Positions 17,089 to 25,747 are shown, counted from the stretch's first letter. The stretch is 64,000 bases of DNA from Pseudomonas reidholzensis (GCF_900536025.1 NZ_UNOZ01000002.1:186001-250000); one strand, 5' to 3'. A program made the numbers and translations. Notes: a model not told the origin generated them from the letters alone.

Positions 17089-17109
17089 CCGGGGCGCAAA
17101 GCGCCCCGG
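17089..17109. terminator. Bidirectional hairpin after 16707 gene
   Basis: CCGGGGCGC-AAA-GCGCCCCGG lies between the convergent stops of the 16707 gene and the HDOD gene. Confidence 0.7.
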
Positions 17110-17114
17110 CGAGT

Positions 17115-18518
17115 TCAGTGCGGCGCGTTGAACTGCGAGGCCAGCTCGCGCAACAGCGCCTCGGCCTCCAGCACCTTGTTGACCACGTCGTCGGCCTTGT
17201 CCCGGCTCAGCCCCAGCCGTTCCAGCAGCTCCTCCGGAATGCTCTCCTGCGGCCCCGAGCCGATCCCGCGCGAGCGCAGCAGGCGGGTTGCCAGGCAGAC
17301 CAGGTTGGGGAACGCCGAATACTCACCGTCATAGCTCGGGTCGTGCTGGAAACGCAGCGCGGTGGACAGCTCGTCGGGCATGTCCCACAGCTTCATCAGC
17401 CAGGCACCGATCTGTTCGCGGCTGATGCCCAGCAGGTGCTGTTCGACAAAGGTGTGGCACAGGTGCGGGTTGACCTCCAGGTGCCGGCAGATCAGCGAGA
17501 AGTGCGGCGGGAAGACATGCGCCAACAGCAGGTAGCCGAAGTTGTGCAGCAGGCCGGCAAGGTAGGTCAGGCCGGCCTCCGGGCGCTCGGCCCGCGGCAT
17601 TGCGCGGGTCAGGCCCTCGATCACCGCAGCGGTGTAGATCGACTGCTGCCAGTACGGCGTCGCCTGTTGCGGGTGATCCTTGGGCAGCTCGAGGGTCTTG
17701 CCCAGGGCCAGGCCGAGCGCGAGGTTGATCACCAGGTCGAAGCCCAGCACGCGCACGATGGCGTCTTCCACCGAGCGGATCTTGCCCGGTGAGGCGTAGT
17801 ACGGCGATGCCGCCCAACTGACCACCTGGGCCGCCAGCGCCGGGTCGGTTTCGACCACGCCGGTGATGTCGTCGATGCTGGCGTTGGGGTCGACGCGCAG
17901 CTTGATGATCTTTTGCGCGGTGTCGGCCAGCGGCGGGATCTCGATGGTTTCCTCGAGGCGCTTCTGGATGCGCCGCGCGGTGAACGCCTGCACCGCCTGG
18001 GTGATCTCGTGGCGGTCGTCGTCGGGGCGGTCCAGGTTAGGCCGGATGTCTTCGACCTTGAGGCCGAAATTGCCCGCGCTGGCCTTGTGCAGCATGCGTT
18101 TGAACGGCCCGCGCTCGACTTCCAGGAGCACGCCGGGCTCACCCGACTGGATCAGTACGGTGTCGCTGGCGAGCAGGCGCTCTTCGTACAGGCAGGGCGA
18201 GCTGGTCAGTGCCGGTAGCGCCGGCAAGGCCTTGAGGCAATGCTTGTCGAGCATCAGCCGCAGGCGCGCCAGGGGCACGGCGACCAGCTTGCGACCGGTG
18301 ATCTCGGTCAGGCGGTTGAGGTCGAGCAGCTGGTCCTGGGGGATCAGCACCATCAAGGCACCGACTTCGTCATCCAGCAGGACCGCCTGAACACGCGACG
18401 CGGCGGGCAGCCGCGGGTGCTCAGGCACCTCGCGGTAGTCCACGCCGAGTTTTTCGAGCAACAGCCGGATGACAGACGGTGCGTGCGGGGTTGCGGTGTC
18501 CAGGGCAACTTCAGTCAT
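17115..18518 (-). CDS. YbaK-like / HDOD two-domain signalling protein
   Basis: The 467-residue protein joins two domains. Residues about 10-150 resemble the YbaK/ProX aminoacyl-tRNA deacylase fold (RLLLEKLGVDYREVPEHP at the start, then ALMVLIPQDQLLDLNRLTEITG). Residues about 190-400 form an HDOD domain (IPPLADTAQKIIKLRVDPN and LTYLAGLLHNFGYLLLAHVF). HDOD domains are relatives of HD phosphohydrolases that mostly lack the metal-binding HD pair and act as adaptors in signalling. Here the segment reads LLHNFG rather than LLHDIG, so enzymatic activity is unlikely. The gene stands alone upstream of nothing obvious; recG follows on the same strand only in reverse order, with about 78 bases between them. 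Function unknown. Confidence 0.85.
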   Translation of the reverse strand: MTEVALDTATPHAPSVIRLLLEKLGVDYREVPEHPRLPAASRVQAVLLDDEVGALMVLIPQDQLLDLNRLTEITGRKLVAVPLARLRLMLDKHCLKALPALPALTSSPCLYEERLLASDTVLIQSGEPGVLLEVERGPFKRMLHKASAGNFGLKVEDIRPNLDRPDDDRHEITQAVQAFTARRIQKRLEETIEIPPLADTAQKIIKLRVDPNASIDDITGVVETDPALAAQVVSWAASPYYASPGKIRSVEDAIVRVLGFDLVINLALGLALGKTLELPKDHPQQATPYWQQSIYTAAVIEGLTRAMPRAERPEAGLTYLAGLLHNFGYLLLAHVFPPHFSLICRHLEVNPHLCHTFVEQHLLGISREQIGAWLMKLWDMPDELSTALRFQHDPSYDGEYSAFPNLVCLATRLLRSRGIGSGPQESIPEELLERLGLSRDKADDVVNKVLEAEALLRELASQFNAPH

Positions 18519-18596
18519 GGTCTGTATCCAAGTAATTCTTTAAACGCAAAGTATAACCAGCCTGACCAGCAGACTGGATCCATTCCGAGAGGTGTG

Positions 18597-20675
18597 TCAC
18601 ACCTGGCCATATTGCTGGCCGTGGCGCAGCCAGCGGTCGAGCAGCGGGCTGACGTGCTCCGGCCAGTCCGCCAACAGCGTCTGGGCGGCATCGCGTACTG
18701 CCGGGAGCAGGTCGGCGTCGCGCATCAGGTCGGCGACCTTGAACTGTAGCAGGCCGGTCTGGCGGGTCCCGAGCATCTCGCCGGGGCCGCGCAGCTCGAG
18801 GTCTTTTTCGGCGATGATGAAGCCATCGTTGGTTTCGCGCATGATGCCCAGGCGTTCGCGGCCGATCTGCGACAATGGCGGGTGATAGAGCAGCACGCAG
18901 TGGCTCGCCGCGCTGCCCCGACCGACCCGCCCGCGCAACTGGTGCAACTGCGCCAGGCCGAGGCGCTCGGGGTTCTCGATGATCATCAGGCTGGCATTGG
19001 GCACGTCGACGCCCACCTCGATCACCGTGGTCGCGACCAGCAGCTGGAGGTTGCCGGCCTTGAATTCGGCCATCACCGCGGCTTTTTCGACCGGCTTCAT
19101 GCGCCCGTGGATCAGCCCCACGCGCAGTTCGCCAAGGGCGCTGCCCAAGTCTTCATAGGTGCTCTCGGCCGCTTGGCAGGTGAGCTCTTCGGACTCTTCG
19201 ATCAAGGTGCAGACCCAGTAGGCCTGGCGGCCTTCGGCACAGGCCGCACGGACCCGCTCGACCACTTCGAAGCGCCGGCTGTCGACCACCAGCACGGTAT
19301 TGACCGGGGTACGGCCGGGCGGCAGCTCGTCGAGCACCGAGGTGTCGAGGTCGGCGTAGGCGCTCATGGCCAGGGTCCGCGGGATCGGCGTGGCGGTCAT
19401 GATCAACTGGTGCGGGCAGAGCTCGCCGGCCACGCCTTTCTTGCGCAGGGCCAGGCGCTGCTGCACGCCGAAGCGGTGCTGCTCGTCGATGATCGCCAGG
19501 GCCAGGTGTTTGAACTTGACCTCTTCCTGGAACAGCGCGTGGGTACCGACCACCATCGGCGCACCGCCGGCGATCTGCTCCAGGGCGCTGACCCGGGCCT
19601 TGCCCTTGAGCTTGCCGGCCAGCCAGGCGACTTCGATGCCCAGCGGCTCCAGCCAGCGCTTGAAGGTGATGAAGTGCTGCTCGGCGAGGATCTCGGTCGG
19701 CGCCATCAGCGCCACCTGGTAACCGGCCTCCAGCGCCTGCAGGGCGGCGAGGGCGGCCACCACGGTCTTGCCGGCGCCGACATCACCCTGCACCAGGCGC
19801 ATCATCGGCTCGCCCTGGCTGAGGTCGTAGGCGATCTCGTTGCCGACCCGCTGCTGCGCACCGGTGGGCGCGAAGCCAAGGTTGGCCAGGTACTGCGCTG
19901 GCAGCCGGCTGGCCTTGGGCAGTACCGGCGCACGCAGGCTGCGCAGGCTTTCGCGCAGGCGCTGCTGCGACAGCTGATGGGTCAGCAGCTCTTCGAAGGC
20001 CAGCCGGTGCTGGGCCCAGTGGTGGCCCAGGGCGAGCTCTTCGAGGTCGGCGTCGGCTGGCGGGTTGTGCAGGTAGCGGATCGCCTCGTCGAGCGGCGCC
20101 AGCTGATAGTCGTTGGCCAGTTGCGCCGGCAGCCAGTCGGGCAGGCTGCGTGGGCCGAGCATCGTCAGGCTCTGCTGGCAGAGCAGGCGCAGGCGTTGTT
20201 GGGTCAGGCCTTCGGTGGTCGGGTAGATCGGGGTCAGGGTCTGCTCGACCGCCGGCGCCGGCTCGCTGCCATTCAGCGCACGGTACTCCGGGTGGTAGAT
20301 CTCCAGGCCCGAAGCACCGGGGCGCGCTTCGCCATAGCAGCGCAAGTGGGTGCCGCGCTTGAGGCCCTCCTTTTGCGCATTGCTGAAATGGTAGAAGCGC
20401 AGGCTCAGCACGCCGCTGCCGTCACCCAGGCGCACCACTAGACTGCGGCGCTTGCCCATGGTCACGTCGGTGCCGCTGACCACGCCCTCGATGACCGCAT
20501 CCTGGCCAGGCCGCAGCTGGCCGATGGGCACCACGCGGGTGCGGTCCTGGTAACGCATGGGCAGGTGGAAGAGCACATCCTGCAGGTTTTCCAGGCCGAC
20601 CTTGGCGAGTTTATCCGCCATCGCCTCGCCGACGCCCTTGAGTTCGGTGACGGGGACCTTAGACAGCTCGTTCAT
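18597..20675 (-). CDS. recG: ATP-dependent DNA helicase RecG
   Basis: RecG remodels stalled replication forks and branched recombination intermediates. The 692-residue protein has an N-terminal wedge/OB region (about 60-165), Walker A in VQGDVGAGKTVVAA, the DEQH-type motif II (AIIDEQHRFGVQQR), motif III (TATPIPRTLA), and the C-terminal helicase motifs (TTVIEVGVDVPNA, QLRGRVGRG). Full length and all motifs indicate a working enzyme. It begins only three bases after the oxyR stop codon, so the two are one transcription unit, which places fork repair with the oxidative-stress regulator. Confidence 0.97.
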   Translation of the reverse strand: MNELSKVPVTELKGVGEAMADKLAKVGLENLQDVLFHLPMRYQDRTRVVPIGQLRPGQDAVIEGVVSGTDVTMGKRRSLVVRLGDGSGVLSLRFYHFSNAQKEGLKRGTHLRCYGEARPGASGLEIYHPEYRALNGSEPAPAVEQTLTPIYPTTEGLTQQRLRLLCQQSLTMLGPRSLPDWLPAQLANDYQLAPLDEAIRYLHNPPADADLEELALGHHWAQHRLAFEELLTHQLSQQRLRESLRSLRAPVLPKASRLPAQYLANLGFAPTGAQQRVGNEIAYDLSQGEPMMRLVQGDVGAGKTVVAALAALQALEAGYQVALMAPTEILAEQHFITFKRWLEPLGIEVAWLAGKLKGKARVSALEQIAGGAPMVVGTHALFQEEVKFKHLALAIIDEQHRFGVQQRLALRKKGVAGELCPHQLIMTATPIPRTLAMSAYADLDTSVLDELPPGRTPVNTVLVVDSRRFEVVERVRAACAEGRQAYWVCTLIEESEELTCQAAESTYEDLGSALGELRVGLIHGRMKPVEKAAVMAEFKAGNLQLLVATTVIEVGVDVPNASLMIIENPERLGLAQLHQLRGRVGRGSAASHCVLLYHPPLSQIGRERLGIMRETNDGFIIAEKDLELRGPGEMLGTRQTGLLQFKVADLMRDADLLPAVRDAAQTLLADWPEHVSPLLDRWLRHGQQYGQV

Positions 20676-20678
20676 GGG

Positions 20679-21605
20679 TCAGGCCGGTTGTTCCGCGGGA
20701 GCTTTGACGACCGAGCACAGGCGAATCGAATCGGCGAGGATCTCGATCGCCTTGGGCCGCGGGAAGCTGGCACGCCAGGCGATGGCCACGGTGCGGAACG
20801 GCGCTGGCGGGGTCAGTGGGCGCACTTCGATCACGCCCGGGGCGTAATGGTGGCTGTGCACGGCCGACAGCGGCAGGATCGAGATGCCCAGGCCGGAGGC
20901 GACCATGTGGCGGATGGTTTCCAGCGAGCTGGACTCGACCGTGGTGTGCTTGGAGCCGTCGCCACCCTTGTTCAGGGTCGGGCACGCCTCCAGCACCTGG
21001 TCGCGGAAGCAGTGGCCTTCGCCCAGCAGCAGCAGGCTCTTGTCGTTGAGCAGGGCGGTGTCGATGGTCTTCTTGGCGGTCCAGGCGTGGTCCGCCGGCA
21101 TCAACGCACAGAACGGCTCGTCGTACAGCGGCAGGGTCAGCACGTCGGCCTCGTTGAACGGCAGGGCGATGATCACCGCGTCCAGTTCGCCGTTGCGCAG
21201 TTTTTCGCGCAGTACGTGGGTGAAGTTCTCTTCGATGTACAGCGGCATCTGCGGGGCGACCCGGTGCAGCTGTGGGATCAGGTGGGGGAACAGGTAAGGA
21301 CCGACGGTATAGATGGCGCCGACCTTGAGTGGCGCGGTCAGCTGGTTTTTTCCGGCCTGGGCCAGCTCACGAATGCCTTGCGCCTGCTCGAGGACCTTCT
21401 GCGCCTGGGCCACGATGCTTTCGCCGACCGGGGTCAGGCGCACCGCGCTCTTGCTGCGCTCGAAGATCAACACGCCAAGCTCGTCCTCGAGTTTCTTCAC
21501 ACCGACCGACAGGGTCGGCTGGCTGACATGGCAACGCTCGGCGGCGTGGCCGAAGTGCTGCTCCTGGGCGAGTGTGACGATGTAGCGTAATTCTGTGAGG
21601 GTCAT
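20679..21605 (-). CDS. oxyR: Hydrogen peroxide-sensing regulator OxyR (LysR family)
   Basis: OxyR turns on catalase and peroxiredoxin genes after a disulfide forms between two Cys residues. The 308-residue protein has the N-terminal winged helix-turn-helix (FGHAAERCHVSQPTLSVGVK) and, in the effector domain, the two redox cysteines in GEGHCFRDQVLEAC, nine residues apart as in E. coli (Cys199 and Cys208). The start ATG at 21605-21603 has no clear ribosome-binding site and overlaps one arm of a 12-bp inverted repeat (21604-21666). recG follows immediately in the operon. Confidence 0.96.
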   Translation of the reverse strand: MTLTELRYIVTLAQEQHFGHAAERCHVSQPTLSVGVKKLEDELGVLIFERSKSAVRLTPVGESIVAQAQKVLEQAQGIRELAQAGKNQLTAPLKVGAIYTVGPYLFPHLIPQLHRVAPQMPLYIEENFTHVLREKLRNGELDAVIIALPFNEADVLTLPLYDEPFCALMPADHAWTAKKTIDTALLNDKSLLLLGEGHCFRDQVLEACPTLNKGGDGSKHTTVESSSLETIRHMVASGLGISILPLSAVHSHHYAPGVIEVRPLTPPAPFRTVAIAWRASFPRPKAIEILADSIRLCSVVKAPAEQPA

Positions 21606-21666
21606 AACGTGCGTCCATGAAGTTGCGGCCCCAGCATAGCGGCTGCAAACGATAGACGCACGTTAT
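21604..21666 (-). promoter_or_regulatory. Inverted repeat covering the oxyR start; possible OxyR operator
   Basis: ATAACGTGCGTC (21604-21615) is repeated in exact inverse as GACGCACGTTAT (21655-21666), with 39 bases between. In the mRNA the downstream arm includes the first two bases of the AUG. The distal arm also lies within GATAG-ACGCACG-TTATC, one base away from an OxyR half-site pair (ATAG-N7-CTAT). Confidence 0.55.
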
Positions 21667-21698
21667 CAGACTTGCCGTTTTGTGACAGAAGCAAAGTG

Positions 21699-22433
21699 TC
21701 AGCGCTTGTCCAACGAGTAGACAAAGGGTGCTACCACTTCGATCGTGCCATTGTTGAGCAGTTCTGCCGGCGGCTTGGGTACGGTCCCTGCGCGTCGGAT
21801 CATTTCCATGGTCGCGCGGTCCAGCGCTGCACTGCCCGAACCACCGGCCATCGAGAACGACAGCACCTTGCCTTCGGCGTCGACTACGAAACGCAGTCGG
21901 TTGATACCCTGCAGGCCACGACGACGGGCGTCTTCCGGATAGCGCTTGAACTTCGCCAGGTGGCGCAACAAGTCGCTCTGCCAGGTCGGCAAGGCGTTGC
22001 TATTGGACGAGATGCTCGGTGCCGGTGCCGCCGATTTCTGCGCAGGCGCAGTGCTCGGTGGGGTGTCGACGACGTCTTCCTTGGTCGGTTGTTCATCCTT
22101 CACCGGCTCAGGCTTTTTCTCGGGCTTGGGCGGCTGCGGCTTGGCCTTCGGCTTGGGCGGCTTGGGGATGGCGATTTTCGGTTTCGGTGCCTCGACCAGC
22201 TTGGGCAGAGGCGGTTCTTCGACTTCTACCGGTGGCTTGGGTGCGGCTTTTGGAGGGGGTGGCGGCGCTGGCTCAGGGAGCGGTGCCAGTTCGACCATCA
22301 TGGCTGCCGGCGGCAGCTCGATGGCTTGGGGCACCGACCAGTTGAGCGTCAGCAGCACGGCGACGGCATGGAGACCCAGCACGATCGCCAAGCTGCCGCT
22401 GTAACGCGCCAGATTGTGCCGCGTCTTCGTCAT
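21699..22433 (-). CDS. tonB: Energy-transducing protein TonB
   Basis: TonB spans the periplasm and passes proton-motive energy from ExbB/ExbD to outer-membrane receptors for siderophores and vitamin B12. The 244-residue protein has a single N-terminal membrane anchor (about 15-35), a long Pro/Lys/Glu-rich spacer (about 50-125, with PPPPPKAAPKPP and repeated KPKP units), and the globular C-terminal domain (about 150-244) with the PEDARRRGLQG segment. The stop-start overlap with exbD is four bases (ATGA), so they are coupled. It is the last gene of exbB-exbD-tonB. Confidence 0.95.
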   Translation of the reverse strand: MTKTRHNLARYSGSLAIVLGLHAVAVLLTLNWSVPQAIELPPAAMMVELAPLPEPAPPPPPKAAPKPPVEVEEPPLPKLVEAPKPKIAIPKPPKPKAKPQPPKPEKKPEPVKDEQPTKEDVVDTPPSTAPAQKSAAPAPSISSNSNALPTWQSDLLRHLAKFKRYPEDARRRGLQGINRLRFVVDAEGKVLSFSMAGGSGSAALDRATMEMIRRAGTVPKPPAELLNNGTIEVVAPFVYSLDKR

Positions 22434-22858
22434 TTCTTGGCTGCCGTCTCAAGACCTACCAGACCGACCTTGAGGTAGCCGGCCGCGCGCATGGTGTTCA
22501 TCACTTCCATCAGGTCGCCATAATCCACGCCTTTGTCGGCCTGGAAGAAGATGGTGGTTTCCTTGTCGCCCTTGGTCTTGGCGTCGAGCATCGCGCCAAG
22601 CTGGTCGGGCTGTGCAACCTGATCGTCGCCGACGTACAGCTTCTGGTCGGCCTTGACGCTGACGAACACCGGTTTCTCGGGCCTCGGCGCCGGTTTGGCG
22701 GTCGAGGCCGGCAGGTCGACCTTGATGTCGACAGTGGCCAGGGGAGCCGCGACCATGAAGATGATCAGCAGCACCAACATCACGTCGATGAACGGCGTAA
22801 CGTTGATTTCGTGGTTTTCGGCGAGGTCGTCGCCACCTTCGTTCAGATGCAGGCCCAT
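22430..22858 (-). CDS. exbD: TonB-system proton channel subunit ExbD
   Basis: ExbD forms the proton channel with ExbB. The 142-residue protein has one N-terminal membrane helix, FIDVMLVLLIIFMVAAPLA, in which the Asp (about 25) is the conserved protonatable residue, followed by a periplasmic domain with FVSVKADQKLYVGDD. It sits three bases after exbB and overlaps tonB. Confidence 0.96.
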   Translation of the reverse strand: MGLHLNEGGDDLAENHEINVTPFIDVMLVLLIIFMVAAPLATVDIKVDLPASTAKPAPRPEKPVFVSVKADQKLYVGDDQVAQPDQLGAMLDAKTKGDKETTIFFQADKGVDYGDLMEVMNTMRAAGYLKVGLVGLETAAKK

Positions 22859-22861
22859 GGC

Positions 22862-23839
22862 TTACCCCACTTTCACCATGTGCGGGGCGGCGCGCTCGCT
22901 GCCCTGGTGGTCGAGGTCACGGCTGACCAGCAGCAGGACCTGCGCCGACGCGTCGGACACCTGTGCCTTGTAGCCGGCGATGGAGCGGGCGAAGACGTTG
23001 TAGATGACCACGGCCGGGATTGCCGCAACCAGGCCCAGGGCGGTGGCCAGCAGGGCTTCGGCGATGCCGGGGGCAACGACCGCGAGGTTGGTGGTCTGGG
23101 TCTTGGCGATACCGATGAAGCTGTTCATGATGCCCCACACGGTACCGAACAGACCGACGAACGGTGCGGTGGAACCGATGGTGGCCAGCACGCCGGTGCC
23201 GTTGCTCATGTTACGACCGCTGGCGGCAACCAGGCGCTCGAGGCGGAACGCCACACGCTCCTTGATGCCTTCTTTTTCGCGGGCATTGGCCGACAGGCGC
23301 ATCTCTTCGAGGGCGTCGTGGACCAGGGTGTGGGCCAGGGTGCCTTCCTTGTTGGAGACCTCGGCGGCTTCCTTGAGGCTGGCGACCTTCTTCAGCACGG
23401 CGACTTCGCCACGCAGGCGGCGCTTGGCGCCCAGCAGCTCGAAGCCCTTGGCGATCCAGATGGTCCAGGTGATGATCGAGGCGATGGCCAGGCCGATCAT
23501 GACGATCTTCACGATGATGTCGGCGTTCTTGTACATGCCCCATGGGGACAGGTCGTGGGCCATGCCCAGTGACGTGTCTTCAACCAGTGCTTCGACGTTC
23601 TCGCCAGCAGGGACCGTGCGTTCGGCCGCAGGGGCCGCGCCGGCTTCGACGGCAGCGGGTGCAGCTGCCGGAGCGGCGGCATCAGCGGGGGCCGAGGCGG
23701 CTGCCGGGGTGCTGGCAGCGGGAGCGACAGGCTCATCTGCCATGGCGGCAGGGGCCAGTACCAGGCTGAACATCAGCGCGGCAATGGCGCGCCATGCGCG
23801 CGATGTGGTTGGCGAAGCGGAAGGTTGAATACGAGTCAT
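22862..23839 (-). CDS. exbB: TonB-system proton channel subunit ExbB with long N-terminal extension
   Basis: ExbB is the pentameric partner of ExbD. It has 325 residues from the ATG at 23839 (MTRIQPSASP), about 80 longer than E. coli ExbB. The extra part is a signal-peptide-like hydrophobic stretch (about 18-35, ending PAAMADEP) followed by an Ala/Pro-rich linker (about 35-85) predicted to be periplasmic. The MotA/TolQ/ExbB domain follows, with GTVWGIMNSFIGIA and IAEALLATALGLVAAIPAVV. The long form is common in pseudomonads. A partly palindromic AT-rich site at 23921-23936 upstream could be a Fur operator, as expected for an iron-uptake energy system. Confidence 0.93.
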   Translation of the reverse strand: MTRIQPSASPTTSRAWRAIAALMFSLVLAPAAMADEPVAPAASTPAAASAPADAAAPAAAPAAVEAGAAPAAERTVPAGENVEALVEDTSLGMAHDLSPWGMYKNADIIVKIVMIGLAIASIITWTIWIAKGFELLGAKRRLRGEVAVLKKVASLKEAAEVSNKEGTLAHTLVHDALEEMRLSANAREKEGIKERVAFRLERLVAASGRNMSNGTGVLATIGSTAPFVGLFGTVWGIMNSFIGIAKTQTTNLAVVAPGIAEALLATALGLVAAIPAVVIYNVFARSIAGYKAQVSDASAQVLLLVSRDLDHQGSERAAPHMVKVG

Positions 23840-23920
23840 GCTGGCCGGACCTGATGAAGAATAAGCGTTGACGTTCACCACGGCCTCGAGGCGGCCGAGA
23901 ACAGATTGGCGGCCATTATT

Positions 23921-23936
23921 GCAAGTAATTCTTGTT
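23921..23936 (-). promoter_or_regulatory. AT-rich dyad before exbB, possible Fur site
   Basis: GCAAGTAATTCTTGTT contains CAAG-TAATT-CTTG, a 4-bp dyad around an AT-rich centre, about 80 bases upstream of the exbB start. The match to the Fur 19-mer is only partial; the call rests mainly on the gene context. Confidence 0.3.
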
Positions 23937-24028
23937 AACAAAAGCAATACGCTCGGTTTTTTTCACCTTTGTCTAGCCGCTGATCGTGTAGTCCGGCTAG
24001 CCTGACCCTTTGGAAATGGAGATGGGTA

Positions 24029-24883
24029 ATGTCGGATTTATCGGCTTTGATCGTTGGTTGCGGGGATGTCGGCGGCCGTCTGGCCCAGCAGTTGCTGGCC
24101 ATTGGTTGGCAGGTCGCTGGCCTGCGGCGGTCGGTCGGGCAGTTGCCTGCGGGTGTCGATCCGATCGCGGCCGACCTGGCCGACGCTTGCATACCCGCCG
24201 CCTGGCCGACCCGCGCGCCGGACTACCTGGTGTACTGCGTGGCCGCCAGCCAGCATGACGAAGCGGGCTATCAGGCGGCCTATGTCGATGGGCTGCGCAA
24301 TGTGCTGAGCTGGCTGCAGGCGCGCGGTCAGCAACCGCGGCGGTTGCTGTTCGTGTCCAGCAGCAGCGTGTTTGCCCAGCAGCACGGCGAATGGGTCGAC
24401 GAAACGGCGGCCACCGAGCCTGCCGGTTACTCGGGGCGGATCATGCTCGAAGCCGAGCGCGTGGCCCTGGCCAGTGGTATCCCGGCCAGCCTGGTGCGTC
24501 TGACCGGGATCTACGGGCCGGGCCGCGAATGGCTGCTGAGCCAGGTGCGTCAAGGCTATCGCGTTGCCGAACAGCCGCCGCTCTATGGCAACCGAATTCA
24601 TGCCGAGGATGCTGCGGGTTTGTTGGCGTATCTGCTGCAGGCGGATGCGCGGGGAGTGGCGTTGGAGGATTGCTATATTGGCGTCGACGACGCCCCGGCG
24701 CCGCTGGCCGACGTGGTCGCCTGGCTGCGCGAATACATGGGCGTTACCGAGTGGTCGGACGAGCAGCGGGTGCGTCGCACCGGCAGCAAGCGCTGCAGCA
24801 ATGCGCGGGCGCAGGCACTGGGCTGGGCGCCGCAGTATCCGAGCTATAAAGAGGGGTATGCGGCGATTCTGCAGGGGCGCTGA
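24029..24883 (+). CDS. Extended SDR / NAD-dependent epimerase-like protein (YeeZ type)
   Basis: The 284-residue protein has a Rossmann fold start, ALIVGCGDVGGRLAQQL, binding NAD(P), and the Ser-rich strand LLFVSSSSVF typical of extended short-chain dehydrogenases. The expected catalytic YxxxK is not there: the Tyr in GYSGRIMLEAE has Ile at +4. This suits the atypical YeeZ/YbjT-like group, which bind dinucleotide without a proven reaction. The C-terminal half has a substrate-side strand, GNRIHAEDAAGLLAYLL. The gene is divergent from exbB across about 190 bases. Substrate unknown. Confidence 0.8.
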   Translation: MSDLSALIVGCGDVGGRLAQQLLAIGWQVAGLRRSVGQLPAGVDPIAADLADACIPAAWPTRAPDYLVYCVAASQHDEAGYQAAYVDGLRNVLSWLQARGQQPRRLLFVSSSSVFAQQHGEWVDETAATEPAGYSGRIMLEAERVALASGIPASLVRLTGIYGPGREWLLSQVRQGYRVAEQPPLYGNRIHAEDAAGLLAYLLQADARGVALEDCYIGVDDAPAPLADVVAWLREYMGVTEWSDEQRVRRTGSKRCSNARAQALGWAPQYPSYKEGYAAILQGR

Positions 24884-24897
24884 GGGTTGTCAGTGCC

Positions 24898-24934
24898 GGC
24901 CTCTTCGCGGGTAGATCGCATCGGCGAAGAGGCC
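24898..24934. terminator. Hairpin between SDR and lipoprotein genes (REP-end derived)
   Basis: GGCCTCTTCGC pairs perfectly with GCGAAGAGGCC across 15 bases. The arms equal the outer ends of REP units elsewhere in the window (37906, 44836), but the REP core is missing. It lies between convergent genes and likely ends transcription both ways. Confidence 0.6.
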
Positions 24935-24956
24935 AACAAAAATCCCTCGCGCAGGC

Positions 24957-25688
24957 TCAGCTACGCTCGAGCAGCCACTGCCGTGCACCCGGCGCCAGCT
25001 GCGGCATCTCATCGGCCTGGGCACGATTGACCGCCTGGAAGATCTCCAGCCGATCACCGTCACGCTTGAACACGAACGGCGCGCCGCGCTGGTTACGCTC
25101 CAGCCACAAGGTGTCGTTGGCGCCGCCCATGTTGGCGCAGTCGCCCGTCAAGCACAGCGCGTAACGGTCAGGCCCGGGCAGGCCGCTGACGCTGCCGTTG
25201 TCGGCAAAGCGCACAACGGCGCCTTGACCCTGGCCTTCGACGATCTTCCAGTCGCCCTTCAGGTAGCTCTGGTACAGCGCCTTCTCGAAGCTGCTGCCCA
25301 GCGGCGCATCGGCCGAAGCCGGTGGGCTGCTTTTGACGAAGGTCTGCTGTTGGCCGGCCTGGCCGGTGACATTCAGTTCGTCACCGTCCAGCTCCAGCTG
25401 TTCGACCTGGCCGCCCTCGAAGCTGGCCTGCCAGTGTTTCTCGGCAGCGCTGAGGTTGCCGTCGGCCGCTTCAAAGCCATTGCTGTAGCTGGCGTGCTGG
25501 CGGCTGACGTCGAGCTTCCACTCGAACACCGGGCCATGCGCGGCCAGCGCCTGGCGCAGGCTGCCACCTTTGGCGGCGGCATCGATGGCGGCCTGGTTGA
25601 TCCAGGTGCCGTTGTAATCTTCGGGTTTGTGGCTGGCGCAACCGCCCAGGAACAGGGCTGCCAGCGCGAGAGGCAGGGCATGACGCAT
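24957..25688 (-). CDS. Putative lipoprotein, function unknown
   Basis: The 243-residue protein begins MRHALPLALAALFLGGCAS, a lipoprotein signal peptide with a clear lipobox (LGGC, lipid-bearing Cys at 17). The residue after Cys is Ala, so the default is outer-membrane sorting. The mature part begins HKPEDYNGTWINQ and shows no catalytic motif I recognise; it has one further Cys pair (ALCLTGDCANMGG), possibly a disulfide. The ATG at 25688 was chosen over an upstream one at 25748 because it starts the signal peptide. It lies about 59 bases downstream of ridA on the same strand. Confidence 0.8.
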   Translation of the reverse strand: MRHALPLALAALFLGGCASHKPEDYNGTWINQAAIDAAAKGGSLRQALAAHGPVFEWKLDVSRQHASYSNGFEAADGNLSAAEKHWQASFEGGQVEQLELDGDELNVTGQAGQQQTFVKSSPPASADAPLGSSFEKALYQSYLKGDWKIVEGQGQGAVVRFADNGSVSGLPGPDRYALCLTGDCANMGGANDTLWLERNQRGAPFVFKRDGDRLEIFQAVNRAQADEMPQLAPGARQWLLERS

Positions 25689-25747
25689 GGTGGGAAACCT
25701 TGGGGCTGAGAGGGTGACAGGCAGGGCGCCCGTCACCCGCGGCATCA

